Shown: positions 25,261 to 37,733 of the stretch, in pieces
How the letters are laid out: each line of letters begins with the position of its first letter
Position numbering within the stretch: the stretch's first letter is position 1
NCBI GenBank assembly: GCA_013396755.1
Contig: VWZF01007160.1
Span: 310,001 to 374,000 of the forward strand
Source: Sclerurus mexicanus
Taxonomy: Eukaryota; Chordata; Aves; Passeriformes; Furnariidae
DNA: 64,000 bases
Direction: 5' to 3'
Program-made: the position numbers and the translations under genes
Notes under the pieces: model-generated
The model's input: only the letters and a program-made list of their open reading frames with translations
Databases searched by the model: none
What the model was told of the DNA's origin: nothing

Positions 25261-25800
25261 TCACAGAAGCACCAAATGGTTGGGGTTGGAAAAGTCCTCT
25301 GACTGACCACCACCACTAGACCAAGGCACTAAGTGCCACATGCAGTCTTTCCTTAAACACCTCCAGGGATGGTGACTCCACCACCTCCCTGGGCAGTGCA
25401 TTCCAGCATCTAATCACCCTTTCTGTGAAGAATTTCTTCCTAATGTCTAACCTAAGATTCCCCTGGCATAGCTCAAGGCTGTGTTCTCTTGTCCTATTGC
25501 TGGTTGAATTGCTGTCCTATTGCCTGGGAGAAGAGGCCAACTGCTCCCTGGCTACAGCCTCCTTTCAGGTAGATGTAGAGAGCAGTAAGGTCACTCCTGA
25601 GCCTCCTCTTTTCTGGGCTTGACAACCTCAGCTCTCTCAGCCACTCCTCATACTACATGCACTCCAGACTCTTCACCAGCTTTGTTGCCCATCTCTGGAC
25701 CTGCTCCATCACCTCAGTGTCCTTCCTGAATTTAGGGGCCGAGAACTGGATGGAGTACTCAAGGTGCGACCTCACCGGTGCCAAGCACAAGGGAACTCTG
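25261..25800 (-). mobile_element. CR1 LINE fragment, minus strand, with remnant of ORF2
   Basis: The plus strand begins with the reverse of the CR1 end (CAAATGGTTGGGGTTGGAAA), then the reverse of the 3' non-coding part (CTCCAGGGATGGTGACTCCA, then CCTGGGCAGTGCATTCCAG, then GTGAAGAATTTCTTCCTAAT). Further right the minus strand encodes reverse-transcriptase C-terminal residues: VRSHLEYSIQFSAP, then FRKDTEVMEQVQRWATKLV. Stops and substitutions show it is dead. A short internal duplication of GTCCTATTGC (about 25492 and 25514) postdates the element. The boundary at right is uncertain because similarity fades after about 25800. Confidence 0.92.
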
Positions 25801-26109
25801 TTGAAGGGATGCAGCCCCATGCTGCTTGACCTCCCCATCAGTAGCTTCCCCATCATCTGTTTAAGGGTCCTGATGGCTTTTACCCCCTGCCTAGCTGTTT
25901 TTCCTTCCTGTGCATTCCCCTCTGCATCCGCTGGGATTTAACTTCATGTTGTTGGACTGGATAATTCCCAACAGATAAAGCAGTGTCTGAAACTGGGGTG
26001 CAGTTAGCTCCCACACTGTGCAGACTGAAGGGTTGCCCAAGTGAAGCTCTGCCTTCCAGAGGACTCCAAATCAGTTTGTTAAAAGTCACCTGGTTTCTCA
26101 CATTAACTC

Positions 26110-26212
26110 AGTTTTCTGGTTGTTTGGGGGTTTTTTCCGAGGGGGGGGGGCGGAGGTTGTGTTTTTGTTTTGGGTTTTGTTTGTTTGTGGTTTTGGTTTT
26201 GCTGCATTTTTT
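26110..26212 (+). repeat. G/T-rich tract with a run of ten or more G
   Basis: GTTTT units surround a homopolymer G-run at about 26142-26151 followed by CGGAGG. This is low-complexity sequence. A long G homopolymer is a likely place for sequencing or indel error. Confidence 0.7.
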
Positions 26213-26618
26213 TATGTTTCTCATCCCTCAGGAGAAGACAAAAGGCTGTAATATTAAAAGATAATTTTATAAGTCCAGGGAGAACACACTTTTTCCTTGT
26301 ACAAATTAATGGTCTGTAATAACTACCATGTAGGAATTGATTTTCTGCAGGTAACAACTTCATGGGCTTGATACAATAAAGTAATAGAGCTGTGCATGTT
26401 GTGTGTAACCCGTGCAGTATCTCAGGGCTGTGATAGAAACAGCCTTTATTATGCAAGAATAACAATCGCTTTCCAACATTTTTAGTTTCAATGTGCGAAC
26501 ATCAAACATAAGAATATGAAAACAAAAATATCTGAAATTCATTAGCCATTTTCATCTGAGTTTGCCAGGCCCCACGCTGTAAGTGTGGTGTTACTTCAAA
26601 GCCCATGAAAATTCAGTT

Positions 26619-26631
26619 AAAAAAAAAAAAA
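26619..26631 (+). repeat. Poly(A) run of 13
   Basis: A homopolymer with no recognisable retrocopy or LINE body just upstream. Confidence 0.8.
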
Positions 26632-27547
26632 TAATTTCACCCTCTTGAAATATTAACATAGGAGAAAAACAAAGGAAAAGGCTCTCCTGATATCTGCATC
26701 TGCAGTGGGTGGATGCTTTCTTTGTCATCTTGAAGTTCTGCCTGAACTTGAGACAGAAAACCCTGGCACTTTGTTATCATCAGACTTCTTGCTGTCTGTT
26801 TCAGGAGGGTTTGGCAAGCTCCTTACTTTTCCCATACAGCATGAACAGAGAGCCTCCAGCTCACAGAGGCTCTGGGAGGATGCACAAGATCTTGCATAAG
26901 GGCAGAGAGGAGCTCTGAGGTGTGGTTCTGTAGTAAATGGGCTCACTAGGCCTGGGGGCTTGTTGCAGCAAGAAGTAGGTCATGAAGGGCGGGCAGCGTT
27001 TGTTCCTGATATAGAGGACGAGCGCTGTGATTCTGGACAAGCAAGTGATGCCCAAAGAGTACTTAGTGTGTCTCCCTCTGCATCAGCTGAAAGAAAGGGC
27101 AGGGCACTTAGGGCACTGGTGGTTTGCCTGGCTACACATATCTGGTACTCATTGAAGTAAAAGCTGGTTTCTAGAGCCGACATGAAATCCATCTATGTGT
27201 CTGAGTGATTCCTCTGTGCCTTCAAAGAAGTAAACCTGCTGACCTGAAGTTAGGTCTGAACTCTGGCCTGCTGGGAGCCTGAGAGGATGGTGCTGGTCTG
27301 TGGAGGGAGAGAAGCTAGACGGTGATGTCCTGTTTTGAGGGATGCCAGTGGGGAGAGTGACGCCAGAAGATGTCAGGAGAGAGTTTTGGTACCAGTTTTG
27401 GTACCTACTGGGGTCAGGACAGACCTAGAGGATGAAGCTGGCTTCCCAGGACGGCAAGAGTGGACATGGGTTGGGTGCTGTGATTCTGCTGGTTGCACAG
27501 GTTGCGGATCTCCTGGTTTTACCCAAAGGTGTTTCTTTGGGGGAACA

Positions 27548-27570
27548 GTACTTACCAAAGCTGTAAGTAC
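27548..27570. other. Perfect 8-bp inverted repeat, hairpin-forming
   Basis: GTACTTAC, then a seven-base loop CAAAGCT, then GTAAGTAC. The arm on either strand also contains a splice-donor-like GTAAGTAC. No gene is attached, and it may be chance. Confidence 0.45.
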
Positions 27571-29470
27571 CCACCAGGCTGTCAGCAAGCAGATGCTGTT
27601 GATGCCTGAGCAGGGCTGCAGGGCTGTGAGTAGCTGTGACCTCCTCTTCTGGTGGTGAGGGTGATGCACCAGCACTTGAGCCCCACGCCTCCCTCCTTGC
27701 GCTACCGGCACTGCTGTTCTGCAGCCAGCTGTTCTCAGTGTGGCATTACAGGTCTTCTCTGTTTTGATGGCCATGTTTGAAATATCTTGTTGCTTATTAG
27801 GCAAAGTATCTGCTTTTCATCACCAGATCTTTTTGTGTGAATGCTGTGTTGAGTCTTCAGTATGTAGTTAATATTTCTTGAATGTTACATGCTAATTGCT
27901 TCCAATTTTCTATTGCTTCATCTCTTGGCCACTTCAACTTAAATTATTGTTATAGCTGCCCTTTTGTGAAAATTACTGTGCCTGTTCTTTTTTTTCTTTT
28001 GAGTTTTATTCAAATACTTGGCAGCTTAAGTAAACCTTCTTACCTTATTTATTTTGTTTAGAACAACAGAATCCCATTTAATCAAATATAAGAGTTTATT
28101 CAGTTAATAAGGAAACTGTGTTGCACTAGTGAGTGTAAAATATACTCTCCTGTAGTCTACAGCATTAAACTGGTGCAGTTTTTGCCATCTGAAATTTGTT
28201 TGTTAGTTCTTTTATATGTATATATATATACATATAGAAATATCAGGTTTTCAAAAAATTTTATTATTGCTCTTCATGCAGAATTTCATCACGGCAGATA
28301 ATGTCTCCTATTCCCCTAAATCTTATCCTTTGTGTAGGGAAAAGGGTACAGGGTTGTCTTTGTGCATATTGAATGAAAAGGTGTCCTGTCAAAAGGCTAA
28401 TGAGCAAAACTGGATCTCGGCAAAAAAAATGCATCAAGCAAACATGTCCCTGATTCTCAAGTTTATGTGGCTCTTCCTTCAGTGGAGCAGGGGGAGCTGC
28501 TGGAGTTTTTCTGAAACACTGCCAAGTGTCCTTATGTCCCAAAGAAAACTCCTGGAGGGCATAGGGGGAGAGAGGACAGCGCAAAATTTAAAAGTTGCAA
28601 AGCACTGTGAGAAGGGAGTGACAGGCACAAAAAGCTGCATAGATGGTGTTGAGTTTTATTTTAGCCCTCTTTACTAAAGCTTGAAGCCCCCCAGGATCCT
28701 TTGGTTACACAATGACAACTCTTCTGAGTATGTCCTTTCGCTCTGGGTAGTGAAGGATGGGAAACTTCTGCCTAGGATGTGTGTGAGCTAGACCAAGTGA
28801 AAGGAAGGGTGACAGGAAGGGTTCCTGCTGCAATGTTGGTGTGTTTTGTTTAATAAGATGACTGTGCTAGGACTGAAAGGTGCTGATGCTTCCCCACAGT
28901 CTCAGATCACTTCTTTCCTGGCTGACTGGCTTTGCGAATCCAGGTTCTGCTGTTTACCTGGTACAGAAAGTATTTGGTGTAAAGGGAATGACATAAAGAC
29001 TTGGGTGAGGAAATGCAAGATCTCTGAAAGATAGCACAGAATTGCTTCTTAATGAGGTTGTGGTATGGTGTGTCATAATGCACCTTCAGAAAAGTATGAA
29101 AAGTATTTGCCTTGGTGTCTTAATACCCTCTTCAGAGTAGGGAGTGGTCTCCTGCTCGCTCTGAGCCTGAGCCTTGTGCTCCACTGTGATGGGCAGCTCC
29201 TCTGCATCCTGCACCTCATGGCTTCCACCCTTGAGATTTTGTGTTTAATAGCAAGGCTTGGATTTGACTGTGTGTTTTGTCAATTAGTGTTTTGAAAGGA
29301 AACCAGTGGGCTTTGCTGGATGCCCATGAGTTGGTCCAGGTGTTTGTTTCTAATGCAGACAGTAGCTCATTCATGAGCCTAACCCAAAGAGGATGTAGTT
29401 GGTTGTATCTTTTTGGTTTTTAACTGAAAAAAGTATTTTTGTAAGTGATTTAAAAATGGCATTAAGTTTT

Positions 29471-29485
29471 AAAAAAAAAAAAAAA
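29471..29485 (+). repeat. Poly(A) run of 15
   Basis: A run of A after TTAAGTTTT. The upstream 300 bases show no open frame or LINE that would make it the tail of a retrocopy. Confidence 0.8.
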
Positions 29486-31146
29486 GGCAGGTGCCATGGT
29501 AAAACATGAAGTGCCTTTACCGTTTCACAACATATTTGTGGGTTTTTTCTTCTGTATTATCATTCCCCACAAAAGCAAATGAATTGAAGACAGCAAACAA
29601 ATGACTGATCATAATGGACTTAAAGGTGCTGGATTATTACTGAGGTTTATGCTGCTTTGGGGTGCCTGTTGATTTCATGCCGACTGCAAAGGAGTTTGAT
29701 TATCTTAGTAGCTGCAAAGCAAAGAAGTGTAAGACCAAAAGCATGCATTACTGTTGAGATGTTATAACCCAGAAATGAAAAATAAATATGCTAAAAATGC
29801 CTTCCATTTCCATTCCTTCATAAAATAAATGAAAACAGTGTTAAACAAGTATGCAGTTATTTTTAGAAATTTCTAGAAAGCTTAAAATACAAGGACCTGA
29901 GCGTGGCAGAGCTACCAGCCCACTGCAAGACCACATGGAAGTGTTTAATTAAATGAAGAGACCAGTTTCTTTTCAGATCATAGGATATTATTTGAAACCA
30001 ATTGCAGCTTGTTTTTAAAGTCAGTTATTTTCAGCCAGTAACCTCTAAACACCGTCTGTTTCTGCTCTGTCTGCTCCGCCTGCACTGGGGCTGGGAGAAG
30101 GCGAGAGGGGCAGCCGAAGCTGCGGGCATGTGCCCTGTGCCGGCGTGGCTTGTATGCACCAGATGGTCCCACTCTGCAGCTCACTTGCTGCTTATTCCCT
30201 TCAGTTTCCTAATTTTTTCTTTCATAAATCATCAGTTCCCTTTCCTCACAATTAATCATTTCACTTATTTTTTGATTCTATATTTAATCCTTCCCATTCA
30301 TCAACTCTCTCGTGTGTTAATCTTCCAATATTAGAAGAGATGCATGCATTTCTGTGCCAGTTCAGATCCCTGTCCATATACCCCAATTTCCTCTCTTTGT
30401 TTTGGTGACCAGAAACAAGATGCTCCAGAGGAAGGAGCAGTACTCCTGCCCCACCTTGAATGGCAAATACAACATCCTGACAGCCTGTGGTATCTTCACC
30501 CTTTAGTTATTGGGTCAAGACTGGAGAGACATGAGATGTTTGTGTTCTTTTGCAAAATCTTGCTGAGATGGGAAACCCATGTCCATTCTCTTTTTGAATC
30601 CAGGTAGACTCTTGGCCTCCCTGGTATAAAGAGGAAGGAATTGCTGTTTGGATAAATTGCATGTTGTATAGAGTATTTTTTTACACATAACATTTTTATT
30701 TGAGTGACATTTATTTTCTTGTGTTACAAGAATCACAATCTCCTGTTTTATCTTCCTAGTTTATTTTCTAAAACATATATTTTAAGCAGACCAAATGGAG
30801 CATGTTATCCAGAACCGGAGCACGCCTTCCTCTGTCTCAGCAGCACTGGGGCAAGGGTTTTGCTGTTTCCACTTTCTTTTGGTCACCCACTACTGGAGTG
30901 CCCCTGCTCAGAACCCAGGCATGGGCTGGCTGGGCAGTGGTCCTGTGCTGTCCTGCCACCACAGGAGGGCAATGCAAGCCACCCCTGGTGGCATTGCAAA
31001 TTGTTGCTTAAATTGGAGATGTGTTTGTCAACTGACTTAAAAGCCACCGCTGTGTGGATGCATTTCTTGTTCTTTTGGTTTGGTTTTGGGTTTTTTTTGT
31101 CAAAACGTGGTAGAGGTGTCTATCAGCTGAGTAGCCTGCTTGAATA

Positions 31147-31398
31147 TAGTGGTAGGACAAAGGGCAATATCTTTAAACTGAAAGAGGGTAGGTTTGGATT
31201 AGATATCAGGAAGAAATTCTTCACTGTGAGAGTGGTGAGGCGCTGGGAACAAGTTGCCCGGAGAATCTGCCCAGACCAGGTTGGATGGGGCTCTGAGCAA
31301 CCTGGTCTAGTGAAAAGTGTACATGCTCATAGCAGGAGGGTTGGACCTAGATGGTGTTGAAGGTCCCTTCCAACCCAAACCATTCTGTGATCTATGAA
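31147..31398 (+). mobile_element. CR1 LINE fragment, 3' end
   Basis: Consensus blocks appear in order: GGTAGGACAAAGGGCAAT, TTTAAACTGAAAGAGGGTAG, GATTAGATATCAGGAAGAAA, then the GAGCAACCTGGTCTAGTG block, CCTTCCAACCCAAACCATTC and TGTGATCTATGA. It is 5'-truncated and keeps only 3' non-coding sequence. It has fewer differences from the consensus than the other copies, so it may be younger. It belongs to the same subfamily type as the copies at 7399 and 42341. Confidence 0.95.
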
Positions 31399-31399
31399 C

Positions 31400-34300
31400 G
31401 ATAGCTCTTTTGTTCCAAGATGCACCTGTAGCACTTACGTAGACTGCTTTATTTTACTTGTATGTATGAATTCTACAGAAAACTTTATAAAAGTCACATC
31501 ACCTCTCCCAACCAGGCTCCCACTTAAAAAGCTTCATGAGAAGGATGAAGAGACATGCTGAAATGCTGACACCTGCAGCATCAGCTGGAAAGACCTAGAG
31601 CTCCTGTGTCCAATGGAGTAGGGCTCTCTATGGAATAAACTCCTGGAAAGCCCATGAGAGGGTGTGTTGAAGGGGTTTATAGCTCTGTGGTTTATGGCTC
31701 TGTGTTTGAATGCATGCATGCAATGCCTTATTTTTGGCACCATGTGCTGCCAGCATCTCTTATCATTCCATGACTTATTCAGACATGTGAATAACTTCCC
31801 ACTTCTCGACTGCAGGTTGATAGTGGTGCCCTTTGTAGACTTGTGTGAACTCCTTTATAGGACTTAGTGTTGCTCTGCCTTTAGTGTGTATCCATAACTG
31901 CTCAGAAAAAATAAAGTCATTGTACCTCACTGCAGCTGTCAGTTAAAGGAAGTTGTGTGTTTTTCGCTTGAGTGTTGGGATAGTTTTTCTCCAGCCTTTC
32001 TTTCTTTGAAAGTCCTAGTAGCAGGCTACCTTTTGGATCTTTTTCTTTACAGAGGAAAAAATCACTTTCTGCTTTTCTTGTGTTGAGAATTATGCAAAGC
32101 AGTTGCTGAACATAAACATGCAACTGTAAATGCCAGAGAAATGCACTCTACAAAGATTCCACCGTTAACCACACCAAAGAAAACAGAAATGCAAGGTTAT
32201 TCAAATCAATGTCACGTGCAGGAAGTGACACTTAAATTCTTACTCATTTAAAATTAAGCCATCGTACCCTTTTCCTCTTTTAAAGTGTTGAAGATTTTCC
32301 ATTAGTTAAAGGGGTGTCTTGCAGGCCTTCAAGAATAAATTTTTCCATTTTTTTTTTAGAGACTCGAGCTGTTGAGTTTTATTAAGATGATGGGATACAT
32401 GTGAGAGTGAGAGCTATGTACATTTAACTGGCTGTTTGAAAACCTGTGCTAGAGGACTGACCTCAGAAGTGTTAGGAAAAGGCAGTCCCGCTGCTTATCT
32501 TTACACTTCATAAAAAGTATTGTTTAATTCTTGGAAAAAGAGGGTGTTTCAGTCCTGCTCAGTTTTTGCCTTTGTTCTGGTTTGCTTTGCTTTTGTTGGT
32601 GCTTTTCCTTGTCCACTTAGTGCTGGAACGTAGTATTGAAATACCTATGTGGTTTCTGGCTTTTAGTCTCAAGTTTTTAATTTTTTCATCGTGAAAGCCT
32701 CTTGTTGAGCCTCCTGTAAACAGATTTTCTTGAATCCAAACAAAAAGCAAAGGCTGTGAGGTGCAACCAGTTTTGGCTGTGAAATCATCAGGGTCAAGGT
32801 CACTTGCACACATCCAGTCTCAGTGGCAGTGGGCTCGGGCTTGCCCAGGTGTTGATCTTCCCCACCGCTCCTGGCTGAGCTGGTGTCCCAACAATGGGCA
32901 ACGTTCAGGACTCCTCTGGATGGTATGCAGAGCTGTCAGTCCCCTCCACCGTTCAAGTTGTCTAAACAAGTTTGTTCTCCTTCCTTTTTGAAGGAGTGTT
33001 GCTGGAGTAAACATATGTCCTTCTTCTTTGTTGGAATTGTTCATCTTTTTCTTGCTGGTTGCGCTGTGGCTTGAATGCAACTGTTGATGCTCATCTGAAG
33101 CATGAAAGAACAATGCATTTGTTTTGTTTCTCAGGCATCTGCCAAAAGTATTTGATACCATTGAAGTGTCAAGATGTTATCTCAATCCCTTCTGTACTTG
33201 GGTATTTCTCCATGGCTAAGCTTGAAAACAAAATCACCAAATTTGAAGTATGAACTGTCTTTCAAATAAAATATAACATTGAATGTACTTTCTTTTAGCT
33301 GGTAAAATTATCACAGATAAAATTATCACTAATACAATTTTTATAGTTACTGTTGAATCTTGGTTTTTAGATCATGTGTGTGTTCCTTTTATCTACGATT
33401 TATGCACAACATTGAGGAAAAATAAGTCACTCCTGTATTTTATTCCATCAACCAGAAGTGTCTCTTATTGAAAGATGTTAAAATATAGTTTATCAAGGAA
33501 AAAAAAGATACTGTATTTAAAAAAAAAAAAAAAAAGCTAAAATCCTGTTAAATAATTAAGATGCTTTGGGCTTTATCAGGATTGACAGTGTTCTTGCCAT
33601 AATATACATATGCAAAAACTGTAAGAAGTTTAATATTTTATAGCAAGGATAACGCCAAACCCTAAATCTACTGGCTTGTTTCTATGGTAACAAATATTGA
33701 AATATGTCTAGCCAACACTGTAGGTTCCCCCTATTTAATTTCTGTCTATGGGTTCTAGGAATTCATTAAGACTGTAGAATTCTTTTAACATTGGTACATT
33801 CTGTGGTAAAATTCCCTAAGATTAATGTTGAACATAACTTTAAATTTTAACATAAACATTTCTTTGAAAGAGATGTTTTAGCAAGTGAGAGATTAGGGTT
33901 TTATTTCTAAGACTGTATGCTCATTGATCTGGTATTTTTGTTCTTCATTGGGAAGCTGAGGGTTTTTTTCCTGTGCATGACTGTATTTAAAAGTGGAGTT
34001 TCAGTCTATGGACTCTGATGAAAATATTCAAGGCTGCTTAACTGGAACAGCCTGGCTGGAAGACAACAAGGACATGAAGTCATCACCTGCAGGATTAAGT
34101 TTAGTGGTCAGAACTTCTTGGCCAGAACTACTTCTTAGGGATTGTGCCCTACTTGTAACATTAAAATGATGACTTACATTGAGCTCAATCTTCATTTCAG
34201 TTAGTTGCGCTTAACTTTTTGTTTATTACAGGGTATTTTCTAAGTGTCTGATTTAAGCCATTTTGTGTCTGTCATCTTCTGGTTGTTTTTCTTTTGAGGG

Positions 34301-35200
34301 CAGTCTGGCAGTGTTGGAAAGCAATCTGAAGTGTTGGCTGTGAGATTCCATTTCCCCAGTGGTAACTCAAACCACAAGCACCTAGTCCCAGCAGTAAGAG
34401 AAAAATTTGGAAACTTTGAAGTGAAACATCAGGTTGATGCAATATTTTGCATCTGGTTGACTAGCCAGTGTTAGATGCAGCTGGAAGCATAAAGACTTCC
34501 TCCCTCTGCCTGCGGGGACTCTGGTTTCTGCTGGCATGTAGTAAAGATAATGAGGCAGCAGAAAGAAAATCTCAGAAACTGAGATTTGCACTTAACAGCT
34601 GTGTTTCAGGAGCCCGTGCTTATGGACTAAATGCATGTTTTCTCGTAGGACTAATAGCATCCAACCTTTTTTCCTCAAAGATACCTATAGCTGGGGACTT
34701 GGAAATCAGATGCAGCAAGCTTAACTGATGCCTCCTAGGGCAAGGAGGTGCAGCTGGAACCAGGGACTGAAGTACTCAATAAAAGCAGAAGGTGGTGTTC
34801 AGAAAAAGTGCAATTCATTCATTCATTCATATCCTTCTGGAGCAATAAGGAAGAAAGTGGGCTATTTATTGGGCAAAGGATTATCTCCACAGTCCCATGT
34901 GAGAGTGAGTGATTTCAGTGTGAGCCTGAGGCAATGCTTCCCTCCTAGTGCTGAAGGAGCTGACAGTTCTACTTACTCCTCAGGCAGAGCTGGGCTGAAA
35001 GGAAGAGGCCAGTGTATGTGCACAAGGGGATGTGAAAAGAAAACAACAGACATAAATGCTATTGAACTGGATTGTGAGAAAAATACCCTGTCACCTCACA
35101 AGTCCCAGGTAAATCTCCAAAACCTCCTGTTATGATTGTAAAGGTTGTGTAGAAAAAGTATTGAGGCAGTATTCAGTGGCAAAGTTGCTTTGGATTGGGT
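31400..35200. other. Non-coding stretch, no gene seen
   Basis: AT-rich sequence with minor local tandem repeats: GTTTATRGCTCTGTG twice near 31674-31703, ATTC x4 near 34814-34830, and TAAAATTATCAC twice at 33303-33329. An acceptor-like tract at 32341-32359 precedes a 14-codon open stretch with a GTGAGA donor, too short to assess. The 135-codon frame at 34728-35135 has a donor-like CCCAG|GTAAAT inside but no recognised domain. Confidence 0.45.
33519..33535 (+). repeat. Poly(A) run of 17
   Basis: A homopolymer following TACTGTATTT. No retrocopy body was recognised upstream. Confidence 0.8.
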
Positions 35201-35219
35201 ATGGGAGGCTTGAGAGATT

Positions 35220-35820
35220 CCTCCTGTCCAAAGTAAACATTCCGGTCCGATCATTCAGGGTGCATTTAGGGCACAGTCCCATCCCCAGAGACTTTAACTG
35301 TTGAGATCAAAGCCCTTTCACAGCAGGCAGCTCCAGTTACCCAACCAGTGCCCTGCTTGTCTCTCTGCACACACCAAACTCAGAGCCAAACAAGGTTTCT
35401 TTACCAGCTCAGCACCAGCTTTCCCATAGCATGGTCCCTGACATCTAGATCCTTAAAGCAGCTTAGTCTTGGTGCAGTAAAACAGGAACAGCTTGGAGAC
35501 ACCCCAGCAAAGGAAACCTTGAGCTTTTATACACTTCCAGTCTATGCACAACGTAGTCTAATGTCTTCCTGCTGGTTCATTGACCCCTGCTATGTCTCCC
35601 AGTGTCTGGTCACCTGGCTGGTGCCACTAGTCCCTGTGCCTTTTGTTGTACAAGGGGTTGTTGCCAGTTTGCAGCCTATTGCTTGGGTCTCGCACCACCC
35701 AGGGCACAACCTGCAGCTTGCAAACGGAGCTACCTGCATTCAAGGTATTCCTCAACAATCCCAGCCCTCACCTTGCTTCACCTGTATTTATCTGGCCCTG
35801 GCTTGAGATACTCCTTTTTC
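35220..35820 (-). repeat. Possible old LTR-like or other repeat, unclassified
   Basis: On the minus strand a TATA-like GTATAAAAGCTC (about 35522-35533) is followed by moderately GC-rich sequence of uniform texture, unlike the AT-rich flanks. The layout resembles the promoter half of an old LTR. I cannot define termini, target-site duplications or a polyadenylation signal, and see no retroviral coding sequence. An overlapping plus-strand 152-codon frame (35348-35806) has no domain. It may be a plain GC-richer island. Confidence 0.15.
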
Positions 35821-36563
35821 TGTCATGTATGTCCTGTGGTGGTTTTTGAACCAGCATGGGCTATGGAAATAGGACCTGCAGAGTCACCAGCAAAAATGTT
35901 ATGTCTCCTTCTGTCATCAGGGAGTTGTATAACCTTGCTGTCTGAAAGCCCTTGAGAGTGTGGTCTGGTGGTACCCAAAGTCCCTGGGGCTCCTCATACT
36001 GGAAGGCATTACAGCTGCTGTAGGAGTTTTGCCTTCATGCACCCCCCTGCCATTCAGTCAAGAACAGTGATGTCCACTCTCAGGAGTATTTTGAACTCTC
36101 CAGGCTTCATCCCAAGTCCATGGAAAGACTTTTGATCTCTGCAATGAGCTTTGCCCAAGGGGCCAATTTAAATGATAGGTGCATATTCCTGTTACTCTGA
36201 AACAGTGCTTTTCTGCAGGGCTGTCTTTTTTTTTTCTTCTTTTTGTTTTAATGATGACATTTTTCCCTTTTTACTGAAAAAAGAAAACAACCTCCACTCC
36301 CATAACTACAAGGTGAAACTTGTCTTTTCAGGACATATGAAGTATCTATGCATTTGTAGAGTGCCCAGTTGCATTTGTAGAGTGCAGTGAGGGTTGTGCC
36401 TAAAGTGAAAGCCTTTTTTATTTATTTATTTTTAAATCCAAACAGAAATTCTGAATAAAACTTTCTGAGGGAAACTGACTCAAGACTTGCTAGAAACAAG
36501 TCAAAAATACTGCTCTTTCATTTCTTGGACTGATTGTGAAACTTGGTGAAAGCATGGATGAAG

Positions 36564-36793
36564 TTGTGTCAGGGGAGGTGTAGGTTGGATATTAGAAAAG
36601 TGACTCTTCAACCAGAAGGTGCTTGGGCACTGGAACAGGCTCCCCAGGGAAGTGGTCACAGCACCAAGCCTGACAGAGTTCAAGAAGCATTTGGACAATA
36701 CTCTCAGGCACGTGGTGTGACCCTTGGGGATGGTCCTTTGCAGGGCTCGATGACCTTTGTGGGTCCCTTCCAACTTGGCATGTTCTGTGATTT
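36564..36793 (+). mobile_element. CR1 LINE fragment, 3' end (copy A)
   Basis: CR1 blocks: GTAGGTTGGATATTAGAAAA, CACTGGAACAGGCTCCCCAG, then a CAATACTCTCAGGCACGTGG block, GGGATGGTCCTTTGCAGGGC and GGGTCCCTTCCAACTTGGCA, ending TTCTGTGATTTT. The CTCTCAGGCAC and GGGATGGTCC blocks mark a subfamily different from the copies at 7399, 31147 and 42341. It is 5'-truncated, with no coding part. Confidence 0.94.
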
Positions 36794-37732
36794 TGCATAT
36801 GTAGCAAAATAAGCTCTGTTTTGAGGCTTTTTTCACATCATAGTGATGGACTTGTCAAATTTATTTTCAGGAAAAGAGAGCAGGATTGAGAGCAGGAGTA
36901 GAGATGAAGGCTGTGAATATTCCCGTTCCATTAGGTTTGTAATCTTTCACATGCAGAACAAGCCTGCTCACTGTAGCATGGCCAGTTGGTAGCTGTCGGG
37001 AAGCTTTCATGATGGACAAATGTGTCCACACCAGTTTTTCCACCTTACTTTAAAACATCTGGTATATATCAGGGTCCTACACACTATTTTTGACTCTCAG
37101 AGCTGTGAAATAAAAAAGCAACTTGTATTCTTCCGTGATCAGCTCTCACAAAATCATATGGTCTCTGTGCAATCAGACACATCAAAATATGCTTTGACTT
37201 GCTCCTACAGTTTGAAAAATACTTACCATCAGGTTTAGTTGAACTGTGTACTAAAATCCTGCAGAGAGTAAGCATGAGTTGACGGGAAGCACATGTGAGG
37301 TAAGATGCCAGTGGTTGTATGGACTGCTCGGCACGAGGCAGAGTTCAAGCCACGATTGCCACTATTAACCTTTGTGGCATTCACAGAGAACAGTAGTCAG
37401 TGTTCTTTTGCAGAGCTAATGCTAGTATTTCCCTTAACATAAGCAATCCTGTAGGAAGATGCATACCAGATGATTAAAAAATAATAGGCAGTGTGAGTAC
37501 ATGCAAAGAATACCTGCTTTGTTACGGGAGCATGTGTTTCCTGCAGGAGCTACAGCCCCTTGTGAGAGGGCTTTGTAGAAATGTATTCCTTTTAAATGTC
37601 TCTGAGTGCTTAGTGCTTTCCTGATGGTGTGGGGAGGTGGATTTTTTCTGATAGGTTATTTGGAGGCCTACAGTTTGGAACAGAAGGTGGATGGTACAAC
37701 TCCATAATGCCTTTTATATGATATTTGCAACC

Positions 37733-37733
37733 N
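37733..37733. other. Single-base assembly gap (N)
   Basis: One N sits exactly at the junction of the two 1849-bp copies. The open frame that crosses it on the minus strand (37610-37828) is an artefact. Confidence 0.97.

Noticed and set aside
29300..29485. Poly(A) run as the tail of a processed pseudogene
   Set aside because: No coding remnant or target-site duplication is visible upstream.
30704..31360. Longest open frame of the window, 218 codons on plus
   Set aside because: Its last third reads through the 3' non-coding part of the CR1 at 31147, and the rest crosses a G/T-rich tract. No domain, conserved start context or splice support.
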